DNA of 64,000 nucleotides. Origin: Apodemus sylvaticus. Taxonomy: Eukaryota; Chordata; Mammalia; Rodentia; Muridae. The stretch is from positions 39,384,266-39,448,265 of the forward strand of contig NC_067487.1 of assembly GCF_947179515.1 (NCBI RefSeq), in the 5' to 3' direction. The position numbers and the translations under genes are program-made. The notes below the pieces were generated by a model that was not told where the DNA came from, searched no databases, and was given only the letters and a program-made list of their open reading frames with translations. Shown here in pieces: positions 56,136-64,000 of the stretch; the stretch's first letter is position 1; each line of letters begins with the position of its first letter.

Positions 56136-56474
56136 GGCCAGTAAGCTGCAGCCCGTTGGGCAGGAAGCATATCTGCCCCCTCCCCATTTTGGAGAGTATG
56201 TCTTACTCCAACAGAAAGTAGGAACAGTCTGGGGTGACCCTAAATGAATGTGCTACCCATCCCATCCCTAGGTCTGTTGTTCTTCTGGTAGTCCATGAAT
56301 ACAGTTTGGTGCCAGGGACTTCTTGGATTCAAGATCTTTTCTTGGAAACAGCGCCATTGGCGCTGAGACCCTGTTGTCCACCAAGAACTGAGTGGGTTTC
56401 TCTTTCACTCCCACAGTTATCCTGGGTTGGGGGAGGTAGTCAGAAAACCCATCTGCCCTAGTCGCTGTCTTCAC
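56136..56474 (-). pseudogene. Retroviral protease relic with mutated active site
   Basis: The frame starting at 56474 shows QPRITVGV, then TQFLVDNR. The usual Asp-Thr-Gly catalytic triplet of the aspartic protease reads Asp-Asn-Arg here (56370-56378). Downstream the flap and C-terminal block (VAHSFRV, PDCSYFLLE) are followed by stops. RNase H sequence follows directly, placing a deletion of the whole RT polymerase near 56130-56160. Confidence 0.85.
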
Positions 56475-56548
56475 CCAGGGCTAACACCTGGGTTTGCCAT
56501 TTGGGGGCACTTTTTCCAAGACCTGGGTATTCCTCCTCCTGACTTCTA

Positions 56549-56605
56549 TTTCTTAGGGCACACTCTGGCTCAGTGGCCTCTTTCTTTATAGTATGCACAT
56601 TGGTC
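56549..56605 (-). pseudogene. Nucleocapsid zinc-knuckle relic
   Basis: The minus strand encodes DQCAYYKERGH, a stop, then ARVCPKK. It matches the C-X2-C-X4-H-X4-C knuckle of gammaretroviral nucleocapsid with the second Cys replaced by Tyr and the Trp after His replaced by a stop. RNA packaging by this protein is therefore lost. Confidence 0.85.
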
Positions 56606-56799
56606 CTTTTCTGTCTCCCTTTTTTGCTTTTTTTTTAACTATTATATCCAGGATTTTCTGTAGCTTCCTTGCTACTCTGTCATTTTTTTTCTTTTTCTCC
56701 ATTTCTTCTCCTCCTCTGTCTCCCTGTCTTAGCAAACTACTAAATCTCTCTACAGACTTTCTGAATAACCTACACTACTAAATCCTTCTATAGACCTTT

Positions 56800-57075
56800 T
56801 CAGAAACCTGCACCAAATCTCTCTAGCCTCTGAAGCTTTTTCCTGATATCTCTACTAGCCCTGTCTATAAGAGCCATTGTCACAGTAGCTTTATATTCAA
56901 AGCCCCTGGATTCATAGTATGTATATTGGCAGAATGCCTCTATGAGCTGCTCTAGAAAAGCTACAGGTGACTCATCTGGTCCCTGCTTAACCTTACATAC
57001 CTTGGTCAAATTCATGGACTGCCATGCCCTCGAGACCTGCCAATGGAGTCTGGTGTTGGTCTGTCAGATGCCTCT
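56800..57075 (-). pseudogene. Capsid (gag CA) C-terminal relic
   Basis: The 71-codon frame at 56800-57015 contains VKQGPDESPVAFLEQLIEAF and DIRKKLQRLERF, covering the major homology region and the end of capsid. Upstream, in another frame, LAGLEG continues the match to about 57075. Matrix and p12 are not recognisable. The Gag frame is broken on both sides. Confidence 0.88.
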
Positions 57076-58139
57076 TACCTTTTGTCTGAGGGGGTAATCT
57101 TTTTGGCTTCCTGTATTACAAATAAAACAGTCTCAAAGAGATTAATTAGTCTCTTGGGAAATATACCCTTAGTGAGAGAGCTACCATGGTATCAGGATAG
57201 GTGGTCTTAGGTCCTCTCCTGCTCCATTTTGTGGTCCTCTCTAAATATCAATTGAGCATAATTATTACCATTTTGTAAATTATAAACTAAAAGATAGACA
57301 TAGCACCTAGTTTATCATCTCTGTCAATTAAACAGAACCCTTTTCATCTGTATTATCTTAAAAGACTGTCAGAATTAACACTTAAGAATTAACAATGTAA
57401 GAATTGACTCATGTCCTGGCTTTAAATTTTATGTCACCTGAAAATCATTTATTTAAATTTATATCAGCTTTCTCAAGATTAAACAGCTTGGGCTGTCTGT
57501 GAGACTAACAGTCTTCAACCCCATCAGAAATCTAAGAGTGACAAATATTAACTGAAAACATATAGAAAGCCTTACATAGCTTTTAAGACATAAACATCAT
57601 ATACCATGGATTTTTGATGTTTTTGAAAACCAACTATCTATGTAAAGTAATGTGGACTGTTGTCTATTAAACTATCTTCAGCTATTTCTGATTAAAACCT
57701 AGAAAACACCCTAACAATAAACTCAGAGCCTTATATTTCTATTTAGCCCTAAACTCATAGGCTTAAACATCTCAGATCAGTAATAATAACAAAGAACTGG
57801 GTGTAAATCCTGTACTTTCAAATTTAGTATTTATACCAATGAAAACCTTGATTTTCTATCAAAATAAACCCTGTATCAAATAAGAACTTATGCCTTGAAC
57901 TTAATACCAATTATAAAGATTTTAGTATCACAAAGACAGATTTTTTTCACTTAATATTTTAGAATATAGTCTTCTGGAGGTCTCCCTTATTTTGACCTCT
58001 CTCCCAGTGGAACAATATAACCACAAAGTTTAACATCACGTCGATCATAACAATTTAAACAAGTTAAAATAAAAGAAATAAACCATTTGTACCAACTTAA
58101 ACCCAAAATTCTCGCACTTGCCACATAGAGCATCTTGTT
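57076..58139 (-). other. AT-rich internal region of the provirus
   Basis: About 1 kb without recognisable gag. It is strikingly AT-rich compared with the leader and gag relics on either side, and no frame is open for more than a few dozen codons. It may be non-viral or heavily decayed, as in VL30-type elements. Confidence 0.5.
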
Positions 58140-58149
58140 AAGACTTGTT
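58140..58149. repeat. Left TSD of micro-L1 (AAGACTTGTT)
   Basis: This 10-bp sequence is repeated exactly at 58221-58230. Confidence 0.88.
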
Positions 58150-58220
58150 CGGGGAGTGGGGGGCTAGAAAAGGGGAAACCATTGGAAATGTAAATAAAAA
58201 ATATATCAAATTTAAAAAAA
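58150..58220 (+). mobile_element. 71-bp L1 3' end nested in the provirus
   Basis: Only the last bases of an F-type-like L1 are present: CGGGGAGTGGGGGGCTAG, then AAATGTAAATAAAAAATATA and an A-tail. Perfect 10-bp TSDs flank it. This is an extreme 5' truncation, inserted after the provirus. Confidence 0.93.
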
Positions 58221-58230
58221 AAGACTTGTT
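58221..58230. repeat. Right TSD of micro-L1
   Basis: Exact copy of 58140-58149. Confidence 0.88.
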
Positions 58231-59209
58231 TTCCTTTTCAGGGGGCATCAGAGCCCAAGTATTTTGTCTCTCCTTTTGTTCTAAGTTGGTACGCTTGAGC
58301 CATGTGACCTGATTTTGGCGCCACAGAGTTGCTTTTCAGTCAAAGTCAAAATAATATCGTCCGTCTAAGTCCAAGAACACAAAACATGATACAAAACAAC
58401 ACCACATAGACAGCCTGACCCTGCCACCATCAGGCCTCTAGATTCAAGAACACAGAGCAAGGAAAATCACACAATTTGCCCCTAGAGGGGCCCAGTTTCA
58501 GACACCAGGCATCCCTGCACACATAGCAGGGATCAGATAAAACAGATTTCAGCAAAGCATGGCTTCCACCATTACTGACTTGCTGTTTACAGATGGAGGA
58601 GAGCCTTATTCAGCTTTCTCCTGGGTCTAAAGCTTCATCCAGACCCTAATGGTCTCAATTCTAGCAGCTGCCAGTCAAACGCACCACACCAGAAGCTTGC
58701 AAGCAAAACCAAAATTTTCAGAAAGGCTTATAGACTCAGACTTTGACACACAGTGAGACATACAGAAAACAAACCACAGCACCCGTCTAGTGGTCAAACT
58801 GTAGACAGAGACACACAAAACTGACAAGTATTAGCCTCCACTGAGATTGACAGACCCAGATCAGAAAACCAAACGGCCGGGAGGGCGTATAAGTTCTCCA
58901 ATTCAGTAGAACTACTGTGTCCTCTCTGAAATTCAGATGGGAATATTCCAGGGTCTCTGGAGTTCCCCAAAATACCCAGGAACGTCTCCCTGGGTCACAG
59001 CCTGTGGTATAGAACACGTCTGCCCAACATGGTCCTCTGGTTGTCAGGAACCCGAGAGGACAGCTGTCCACCGAAATGCGTGTCTCCTCAGATACAGAAA
59101 ACAGAGCAGTACAGACACTCAGGATACAGAAACCAGCTGGCACACACACATTCCAGAGGGGATCCCCTTTACCTCCAAGTTGGTTCTCGCGTGTGAAGGA
59201 AAATCGCAT
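58231..59209 (-). other. Provirus 5' leader
   Basis: The sequence between PBS and the AT-rich internal region resembles a gammaretroviral leader with alternating GT-rich and CT-rich segments. A 161-codon minus-strand frame (58787-59272) spans the LTR edge, PBS and leader, so I treat it as chance. Packaging signals would be expected here but I cannot identify them. Confidence 0.6.
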
Positions 59210-59227
59210 TTCCCGGCCCATGCACCA
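59210..59227 (-). promoter_or_regulatory. Primer-binding site for tRNA-Gly
   Basis: The minus strand reads TGGTGCATGGGCCGGGAA, complementary to the 3' end of tRNA-Gly(GCC) at 17 of 18 positions. It starts 5 nt inside the 5' LTR edge, the right place for priming minus-strand DNA synthesis. Confidence 0.85.
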
Positions 59228-59232
59228 AAAAA

Positions 59233-59695
59233 TGTAAGACCTCCCAAAACCGAGGGTGCCCCAGCACCTCACGCCTTGGAAGGTGATACCTAAATCACTA
59301 GTGAGAAATGGTCTCGACGCAATAACATGAGGATTTCTTTATTCCAGAATTCTGGGTTCCACAGCCGTACACCTCACAGGGCTAGAGGACTGTGGACCCT
59401 GTGCAGCTGAAGTCAGGGGTATTTAAAGGGGAAAAATCACAAGACAAGGGTTGGAGGACACAATTCACAAGGCAAGGGGTAGAGGACAAAACATGCACAG
59501 AATGGGGAAGTACAGAATGAGGAAGTAAGGAAGGCTAGAGATTATCTGGAGCAAACGTCCTTGGGGCATTGTATAGTTAAACATTGGAACTAGAACAGGG
59601 TGGGCTATCTTTCTCAAGCTGAAAGCAGAAAACAAATTACTCTGTGCTGGGCTAGTTGTTTAGAGGTCTAAAAACATTGAGTTGGGGGTCTCTCA
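59233..59695 (-). repeat. 5' LTR of the provirus
   Basis: A 463-bp LTR. On the minus strand it starts TGAGAGACCCCC, has a TATA-like TTTAAATACC near 59420, an AATAAA signal near 59340 and the end GGTCTTACA. Outside the U5 third it is about 98% like the 3' LTR by eye count; U5 is much less similar. Confidence 0.93.
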
Positions 59696-59732
59696 CAGGA
59701 AGGCACAGGTCCTGTTGAAATGACAAAATAAA

Positions 59733-59764
<32 letters not shown>
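59733..59764. repeat. (CA)n microsatellite
   Basis: Sixteen CA units immediately beyond the provirus. Confidence 0.97.
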
Positions 59765-59766
<2 letters not shown>

Positions 59767-60256
59767 AGGCAGCTTGAATCTGAATGTATTTTCGGGTATC
59801 TCCCAAAGTCCAGTCAAGTTAACATTTCGAATTAAGCATCATATACATCTGTAAAAAGCTAGTTAGGCTGTCTCGGGCAATACAGAGTATTTACCCAATG
59901 TCCAAGGCCCATGTGGTTAAATTGCTTCTTCATCTTGGTCTCGATGTCACGCCAGCTCGGGAACTGAAGAAGGATGGTTCTCTTGCCTAGCCTCCTGGCA
60001 TTCTTGTGCCTAGCCTCCTGGCGGAAAATGGCGGCATTGTAGAGCTTGGGAAGCTTCCTGGCTTGTGCTGTCTTTCAAGAGTACTTCTGCCTAGTCTGTC
60101 GGTTGCATTCTTTTCTGTGCCATGCCTGGGGCCATTGTAGGCCCTCTGAGGCGCTGGGCAATTAGCTGGATCCGCTCCAGCCTCTAGACCTTAGCATGAT
60201 GAATTAACTAACTCATTTCTCCTCTGAGTCTCTCTCTAAGTAGAAAGAACCTATTG

Positions 60257-60257
<1 letters not shown>
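59765..60257. other. CpG-bearing segment with YY1-like motif
   Basis: This interval holds more CpGs than its surroundings. It has AAAATGGCGGC at 60025-60035, which fits the YY1 binding consensus, and two copies of CCTAGCCTCCTGGC just upstream. It could be a promoter-like region or a piece of an unrecognised LTR. No transcript structure can be inferred. Confidence 0.45.
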
Positions 60258-60329
<72 letters not shown>

Positions 60330-60338
60330 TTCTCTCTC
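60258..60338. repeat. (CT)n microsatellite
   Basis: About 80 bp of CT dinucleotides with a few TTT interruptions. Confidence 0.97.
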
Positions 60339-61129
60339 AATTTAGTCTTTCCGAGTTAATAAGTATAAACTGTATCCTGAATCACACCTGGATAAACTAA
60401 GAAAAGTTGTTTTCCTTAAGGGCTCCCTGCGAGTAACACAAAAGGCCAGTTCCTCATAAAGCTTCCCTTGCTATTCAGGTGGGCCTGAGATAGCCTATCT
60501 GTAAGCAAAATCAAGAGTTAAAGGAGGAACTGGATTAACTTGTGGGGAAAGGTAGCTATGGAACCAAGTCAAGTGGAAATTCTTTCTACCTTGACCAATA
60601 CTCATATATATGGCAGGGACCTCATAAGATTTTTCAAATGTAAATACCCTTAGTCTGGGCTATTGTTAGGAGAACACCTGCCCTTAAAAGGCAGTAACTG
60701 GAATTTTTGGAATGCTTTTTCTACCATAATAACATAAGTGGTTGGAGCAAAGCAAAGCAGAATTTTTTGGCTTTAAGATGAATTCTTACATCTCTATATT
60801 TGCTTGGTTAAGCCATGTCTCGGCTATAAGGAAATAGGAGAGTTTAAGAAATTGCCAAGTGAGATTTATCTGCTTCTAAATACGCGGGAGGTACGTTATT
60901 CCCAGGAGACATTTTTTCTTTCGCCTCTGTCTATAAAATATCATTTTTTCAGACTTTCACTGGGCCACCACGGCAAACAACCATACTTAGTCTTGTTCCT
61001 CTGGTTTTGATACCTATGGCACAAATAGTCCTCAGTTTGGGGGCAATTTCTTCATACCTAAAACTGCTAATAATGCTGAAATATACATTTTTGATTTATT
61101 TACATCTAAATAAACATTCCACAATAACA
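60339..61129. other. Unassigned sequence
   Basis: No gene recognised. Its texture could be that of an old ERV internal fragment, but nothing specific supports this. Open frames near 60804-61189 lack domains. Confidence 0.35.
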
Positions 61130-61249
61130 CATGTAACTTTGTGTTTATTACAGCTATTCACAATAGCCAAGGTATGGAATCAGCTTTGATATACATCAAC
61201 AAATTAGTGGATAAATAAATGGAATGTATATTCAATTTATTTCCATTTA

Positions 61250-61252
61250 AAC

Positions 61253-61286
<34 letters not shown>

Positions 61287-61287
61287 T
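61250..61287. repeat. (TA)n microsatellite
   Basis: TA run with a TACA interruption, in the old L1. Confidence 0.95.
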
Positions 61288-61459
61288 CATATACATTTGT
61301 TCCACATATACATACAATGTTTTGTTCAGCTACAAAAGAGTGAAATTATGTCATTTGTAAGAAGATGGGCAGAACTAAGTTCATGGTAAGTGAAATATTC
61401 TAGAAACAGACTTAGGATAATAAATACAGTTTTCTGTCATGTATGGAAGATATATCTGC

Positions 61460-61497
<38 letters not shown>

Positions 61498-61500
61498 CTA
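61460..61500. repeat. (TATC)n microsatellite
   Basis: About ten TATC tetramers. Confidence 0.97.
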
Positions 61501-61650
61501 TCATCAAAGTGAAAGGAGAGCTACCTAGAGACGGAGGAGTGGTTAAAGGTAGAGGGTAATGGGGCAGGGGAAGGAAGAAGAGCATTATATATTCTCACTC
61601 ATGTGGAATGAAGACATAATAGATTTTAAAAAGAGCCTTCTTTTAAAATA

Positions 61651-62454
61651 TATCCACAGTACTCCTGCATGAGAAACAGTACAGTGTGGAAACAATACAA
61701 TGTGATTTCTCACCCTGATATTAAGCTGTGTCTACTGTTTCTAAGAATCTAATTAGCTGAAATGTTGGGTCTCTGTGCCCAAAACTAATGTCAAAATGTA
61801 CTTGTGAACTCCTAAGCTCTTCAAAATGAGGCATGATGGGAATAGTCCGGGAACAAATGAAGGACAGGAATTTGGGTTTGTTTTGGAAGGTTTGAGCTAC
61901 AAATGAACTATGCTAAGAAACTGATTCTTGAAGCAGGAAACAAAAGGTACAGGACAATGGCCTGCTCTTATGTCAGCCAGAGTCAGATCTATAACTTCTT
62001 GATAGTTTTATGGGGAGTGAATCACCAAATTACCATTAAGATACATTTCAGCATATCAGAGAATTGAAGACATTCCTAAATCTAGCATTTTCAGCTATGA
62101 TTGTCACCATTAATGTGTCTAAAAAGCATTTGTAATTTCATTAGACAGACTGTAACAGTTTTGAGGCAGAGTAAAAATACATATAACCTATGATGAATTT
62201 AAAATGTTCTTCAGAATTACTGTTTGTTCCTTTAGTAGGCATAGCATTATTTTAGCTTTTTTCTTTGTTTTCATGAATACCTACCAAACTATTAAATAAT
62301 TGTAGGCAGCAGTAGTAACTGAAAGAATAGATATTCAATAAAAATACCCTACTACCAAGAACTATCCATTTTACTACCAATGGTTCAATCTAGGCCCTTG
62401 AAAAATTAAATATTTTGTATTTGTTCTTGGAAAATCTATGTATACATGTATACA
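61651..62454. other. Unassigned AT-rich sequence
   Basis: No feature recognised. Confidence 0.4.
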
Positions 62455-62650
62455 ATGTATTTCGATCATACTTACCTATACATCTACCTTCATTCTCCTC
62501 AGGACTCCCCCATGCACAGGGGAATATTACTTAGATATAAAGAAACTATAAAATGATGAACTCTGTGGAAAATGATGGAGATGAGAAATACAGAAGCTGA
62601 ATCTTTAAGCTGATCAGAATGTGAGAAAGTAAGTGTCAAGAGAACACAAA
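62455..62650. mobile_element. Old L1 fragments
   Basis: GTATTTCGATCATACTTACC looks like an antisense L1 3' piece. GGGGAATATTACTTAGATA, followed by a GAAAATGATGGAGATGAG section, looks like a sense ORF2 C-terminus. Both are very diverged. Confidence 0.45.
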
Positions 62651-62734
62651 AATTATAGGTGAGAGGAGGCTTCCTCATGCTGTGGTACCGGGAGAATGGC
62701 ATAAGTGAATCTATAATTCCAAGACCAAAAGAAT

Positions 62735-62799
62735 TGTATCTATTTTATTTTATTTTTTTAAAAAAAGATTCCAAATGTTGCCCCTTTCTCATTCCCCCT
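62735..62799 (-). mobile_element. Antisense L1 3' end, part 1
   Basis: TTTTATTTTATTTTTTTA is followed by GATTCCAAATGTTGCCCCTT, the reverse complement of an L1 3' end. It is interrupted by a solo LTR and resumes at 63228. Confidence 0.8.
62794..62799. repeat. Left TSD of solo LTR (CCCCCT)
   Basis: 6-bp direct repeat, matched at 63222-63227. Confidence 0.85.
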
Positions 62800-63221
62800 T
62801 GTCCCAACCCGCAGAACCTAGTAATTCGGGGAGCGGAGGAGAACCCAAGTCTGAAAGAGAGAACGAACGGGTGGGAAAGAAGAGCGAGGCCAAGCAAAGG
62901 GGGTTCTGTGTCAAGGCCTCTTTAATGAAATGCAAAACACCTGTTTTTGAACCCTCAGTGAGAGGAAGTAGGGAGGGGCTGAGGGGGATACTAGAAGCAC
63001 AGAAGGAGGAAAGGTCATTCAGGACAGAAGTTGACAGCTTTCCTGGAATGCTGGTTCCGCCCAGACCATCCCAGGTGTTAGGCCAGGTAAAGAACCGGTT
63101 GATCAGCCTTGTGTGAAGAAGGGGGTGGTGGTGGTGGTGGTTGCTGTAAACCGGCAAGGTCAGTGATCTTTCAAGGTGAGGGCTGTTGAAATTCCGGTTT
63201 TCTAAGGTTTGGTCTCCAACA
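62800..63221 (-). mobile_element. Solo class II (ERVK-type) LTR, 422 bp
   Basis: On the minus strand it begins TGTTGGAGACC and ends GGTTGGGACA, a short imperfect inverted repeat with TG...CA ends. Exact 6-bp TSDs (CCCCCT) flank it, the size made by betaretrovirus-like integrases. An ATTAAA signal (62921-62926) is followed by a CT-rich R/U5 with TTCGTTCTCTCTTTCAG. Nothing internal remains, so LTR-LTR recombination removed the provirus. It resembles RLTR10-type LTRs but that is not certain. Open frames over it are non-coding. Confidence 0.85.
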
Positions 63222-63227
63222 CCCCCT
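63222..63227. repeat. Right TSD of solo LTR
   Basis: Exact copy of 62794-62799. Confidence 0.85.
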
Positions 63228-63648
63228 CCAAGAATTGTTCACCCCTCACCCTCCCCTTTGCTGCTGAGAGGGTGATTCCCCCTTCCCCTGCTTACCCCCC
63301 ACCCCACCCCCACACATACATATACCTCCCTTTCCTAGGGCATTAAGTCTCTACAGGATTAGGTACATCCTCTCCCACTGAGGCCAGCCAAGGCAGTCCT
63401 CTGATACATTTATGTGCTGGGGGCCACATACATATAACACCATAGTGACATTGGTGTTAGGTACAGTTTTCTTAGACTTGGAGTTACAGATTTATTTCTG
63501 TCACTCTTCTGATGCCACAGCTTAAGAGAGTCTTCTCTCACATATGATTTTTGGGTTTCGTTGGCATTTGATACTCTAGGGTTGGTGGCTCAGTCTCTGG
63601 GAGCTCCCCAGGGTCTGGGTTAGTTGACACTGTTGGTCTTCCAGCCCC
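63228..63648 (-). mobile_element. Antisense L1 3' UTR, part 2
   Basis: It continues from 62799 with CCAAGAATTGTTCACCCCTC, a C-rich section, CCTCTCCCACTGAGGCCAGC and GGTTGGTGGCTCAGTCTCTG, ending at TGTTGGTCTTCCAGCCCC. Confidence 0.88.
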
Positions 63649-63742
63649 TCTACCAGCAGCTGGCTGAGACAGATGTAGATATTTATAGCCATATAACCAT
63701 TGGACCCCTATGGAAGAGTTAGGGGAAAGATTGAAGGAACTA
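63649..63742 (+). mobile_element. Inverted 5' segment of the same L1
   Basis: From CAGCAGCTGGCTGAGACAG onward the sequence is L1 3' UTR in sense orientation (AACCATTGGACCCCTATGG, GAAAGATTGAAGGAACT). It lies next to the antisense part and covers the neighbouring upstream region of the same 3' UTR. This is the layout of a twin-priming 5' inversion. Confidence 0.75.
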
Positions 63743-64000
63743 TCAAGAATCTTAATAGACTGCTTTGTAGTGGCGTATGGAAAGCTGTCATCTGGAATGT
63801 GGGAAGGTCTGTTTGTGACCTCCAGAATCTAGATGTTGCAACTTAATTCCATGCTTAGTATAGAGATGAGGGGCTTTTGTTTTAGATAATGAATCATGAA
63901 AACAGAGATTTTGTGACCAGGAATTAATGTCTTCATAGAAGAGGCCTAGAGATATTTATTTATTCTCTCTTCAGTGTGAGGACAAAGGAAGAAGACACTA
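63743..64000. other. Unassigned sequence
   Basis: No feature recognised up to the window edge. Confidence 0.4.

Larger units (their letters stand above)
53807..59695 (-). mobile_element. Defective gammaretrovirus-like provirus (tRNA-Gly primed)
   Basis: A 5.9-kb antisense endogenous retrovirus with two LTRs, PBS, long leader, gag/pol relics and a polypurine tract. Coding parts resemble gammaretroviruses in capsid, nucleocapsid, protease, RNase H, integrase and TM, but all are interrupted. The RT polymerase and almost all of env are deleted. Length, tRNA-Gly PBS and decayed genes recall VL30-type elements, though I cannot fix the family (VL30-like or MuRRS-like) from sequence alone. Flanking 4-mers are CAGA on the left and CAGG on the right, compatible with a decayed 4-bp TSD. 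Confidence 0.9.
61130..61650 (+). mobile_element. Old L1, ORF2 C-terminus and 3' end
   Basis: TTCACAATAGCCAAGGTATGG, TCAGCTACAAAAGAGTGAAAT and TATTCTCACTCATGTGGAAT follow the order of an old L1 ORF2 end and 3' UTR. TA and TATC microsatellites have expanded within it. Confidence 0.8.

Noticed and set aside
58787..59293. 161-codon minus and 118-codon plus frames at the provirus 5' end
   Set aside because: They span LTR edge, primer-binding site and leader, which do not encode protein in this virus group.
1..64000. tRNA, snRNA, miRNA or rRNA genes
   Set aside because: I scanned for the usual tRNA T-arm and U6/7SK-type signatures by eye and saw none outside SINE-derived sequence. A covariance-model scan would be decisive.
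1..64000. Rat origin of the window
   Set aside because: No ID/BC1 SINEs, and the young L1 3' ends and B1/B2 look mouse-like. This is not absolute, and alignment of any unique block would settle it.

Overview
The window is nuclear DNA of a murine rodent, most likely a Mus species. The evidence is the repeat content: B1 and B2/B3 SINEs, ORR1/MT-type MaLR LTRs, many L1 fragments with rodent-type 3' ends (one recent group resembles the mouse F-type), URR1-like DNA transposons, a tRNA-Gly-primed gammaretrovirus-like provirus and long microsatellites. I saw no ID/BC1 SINEs, which makes rat less likely. Base composition is AT-rich. I see no complete protein-coding gene. The only host-gene sequence I recognise is one isolated exon-like copy of KRIT1 (CCM1) near 50.2 kb, and it looks like a decayed, unprocessed duplicate.

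Layout. 0-7.2 kb: an old MaLR-like repeat, an antisense L1 split by a younger L1 with two 3' tails, a hAT-like fragment and a sense L1 3' end. 7.4-9.8 kb: a B1 with perfect target-site duplications (TSDs), a TG array, a B3-like SINE and an antisense L1 3' UTR piece. 9.8-13.2 kb: mostly unique. 13.2-14.1 kb: an LTR-like repeat between two TA-rich arrays. 15.4-23.4 kb: ORR1-type LTRs, L1 pieces, a 1.6-kb F-type L1 with 16-bp TSDs and an ERV LTR. 23.4-26 kb: unique. 26-28.8 kb: nested antisense L1s, a URR1 and a pyrimidine tract. About 28.9-33.7 kb: a repeat-poor island holding a CRE/MEF2 motif cluster. 33.7-38.7 kb: a B1, a small antisense L1 with a 5' inversion and a longer nested antisense L1. 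41.2-44.4 kb: a 435-bp purine tract, a B2, an old antisense L1M and an LTR-like repeat. 46-53.7 kb: MaLR fragments, L1 tails, the KRIT1-like exon, an old DNA transposon, another antisense L1, SINE remnants and a URR1.

53.8-59.7 kb: a 5.9-kb antisense provirus with two LTRs, a primer-binding site, a polypurine tract and relics of gag, protease, RNase H, integrase and the env membrane anchor. The RT polymerase and nearly all of env are deleted. 59.7-64 kb: a CpG-bearing segment with a YY1-like motif, a CT array, old L1 pieces, and an antisense L1 that carries a 422-bp solo LTR and ends in a 5' inversion.

Nothing here forms an operon-like functional unit. The window records serial retrotransposition into an intergenic or intronic region. 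The parts most likely to matter to the host are the repeat-poor island with its motif cluster and possibly the CpG-bearing segment at 59.8-60.2 kb. Family names for old repeats come from pattern recognition without a database and should be read as approximate.
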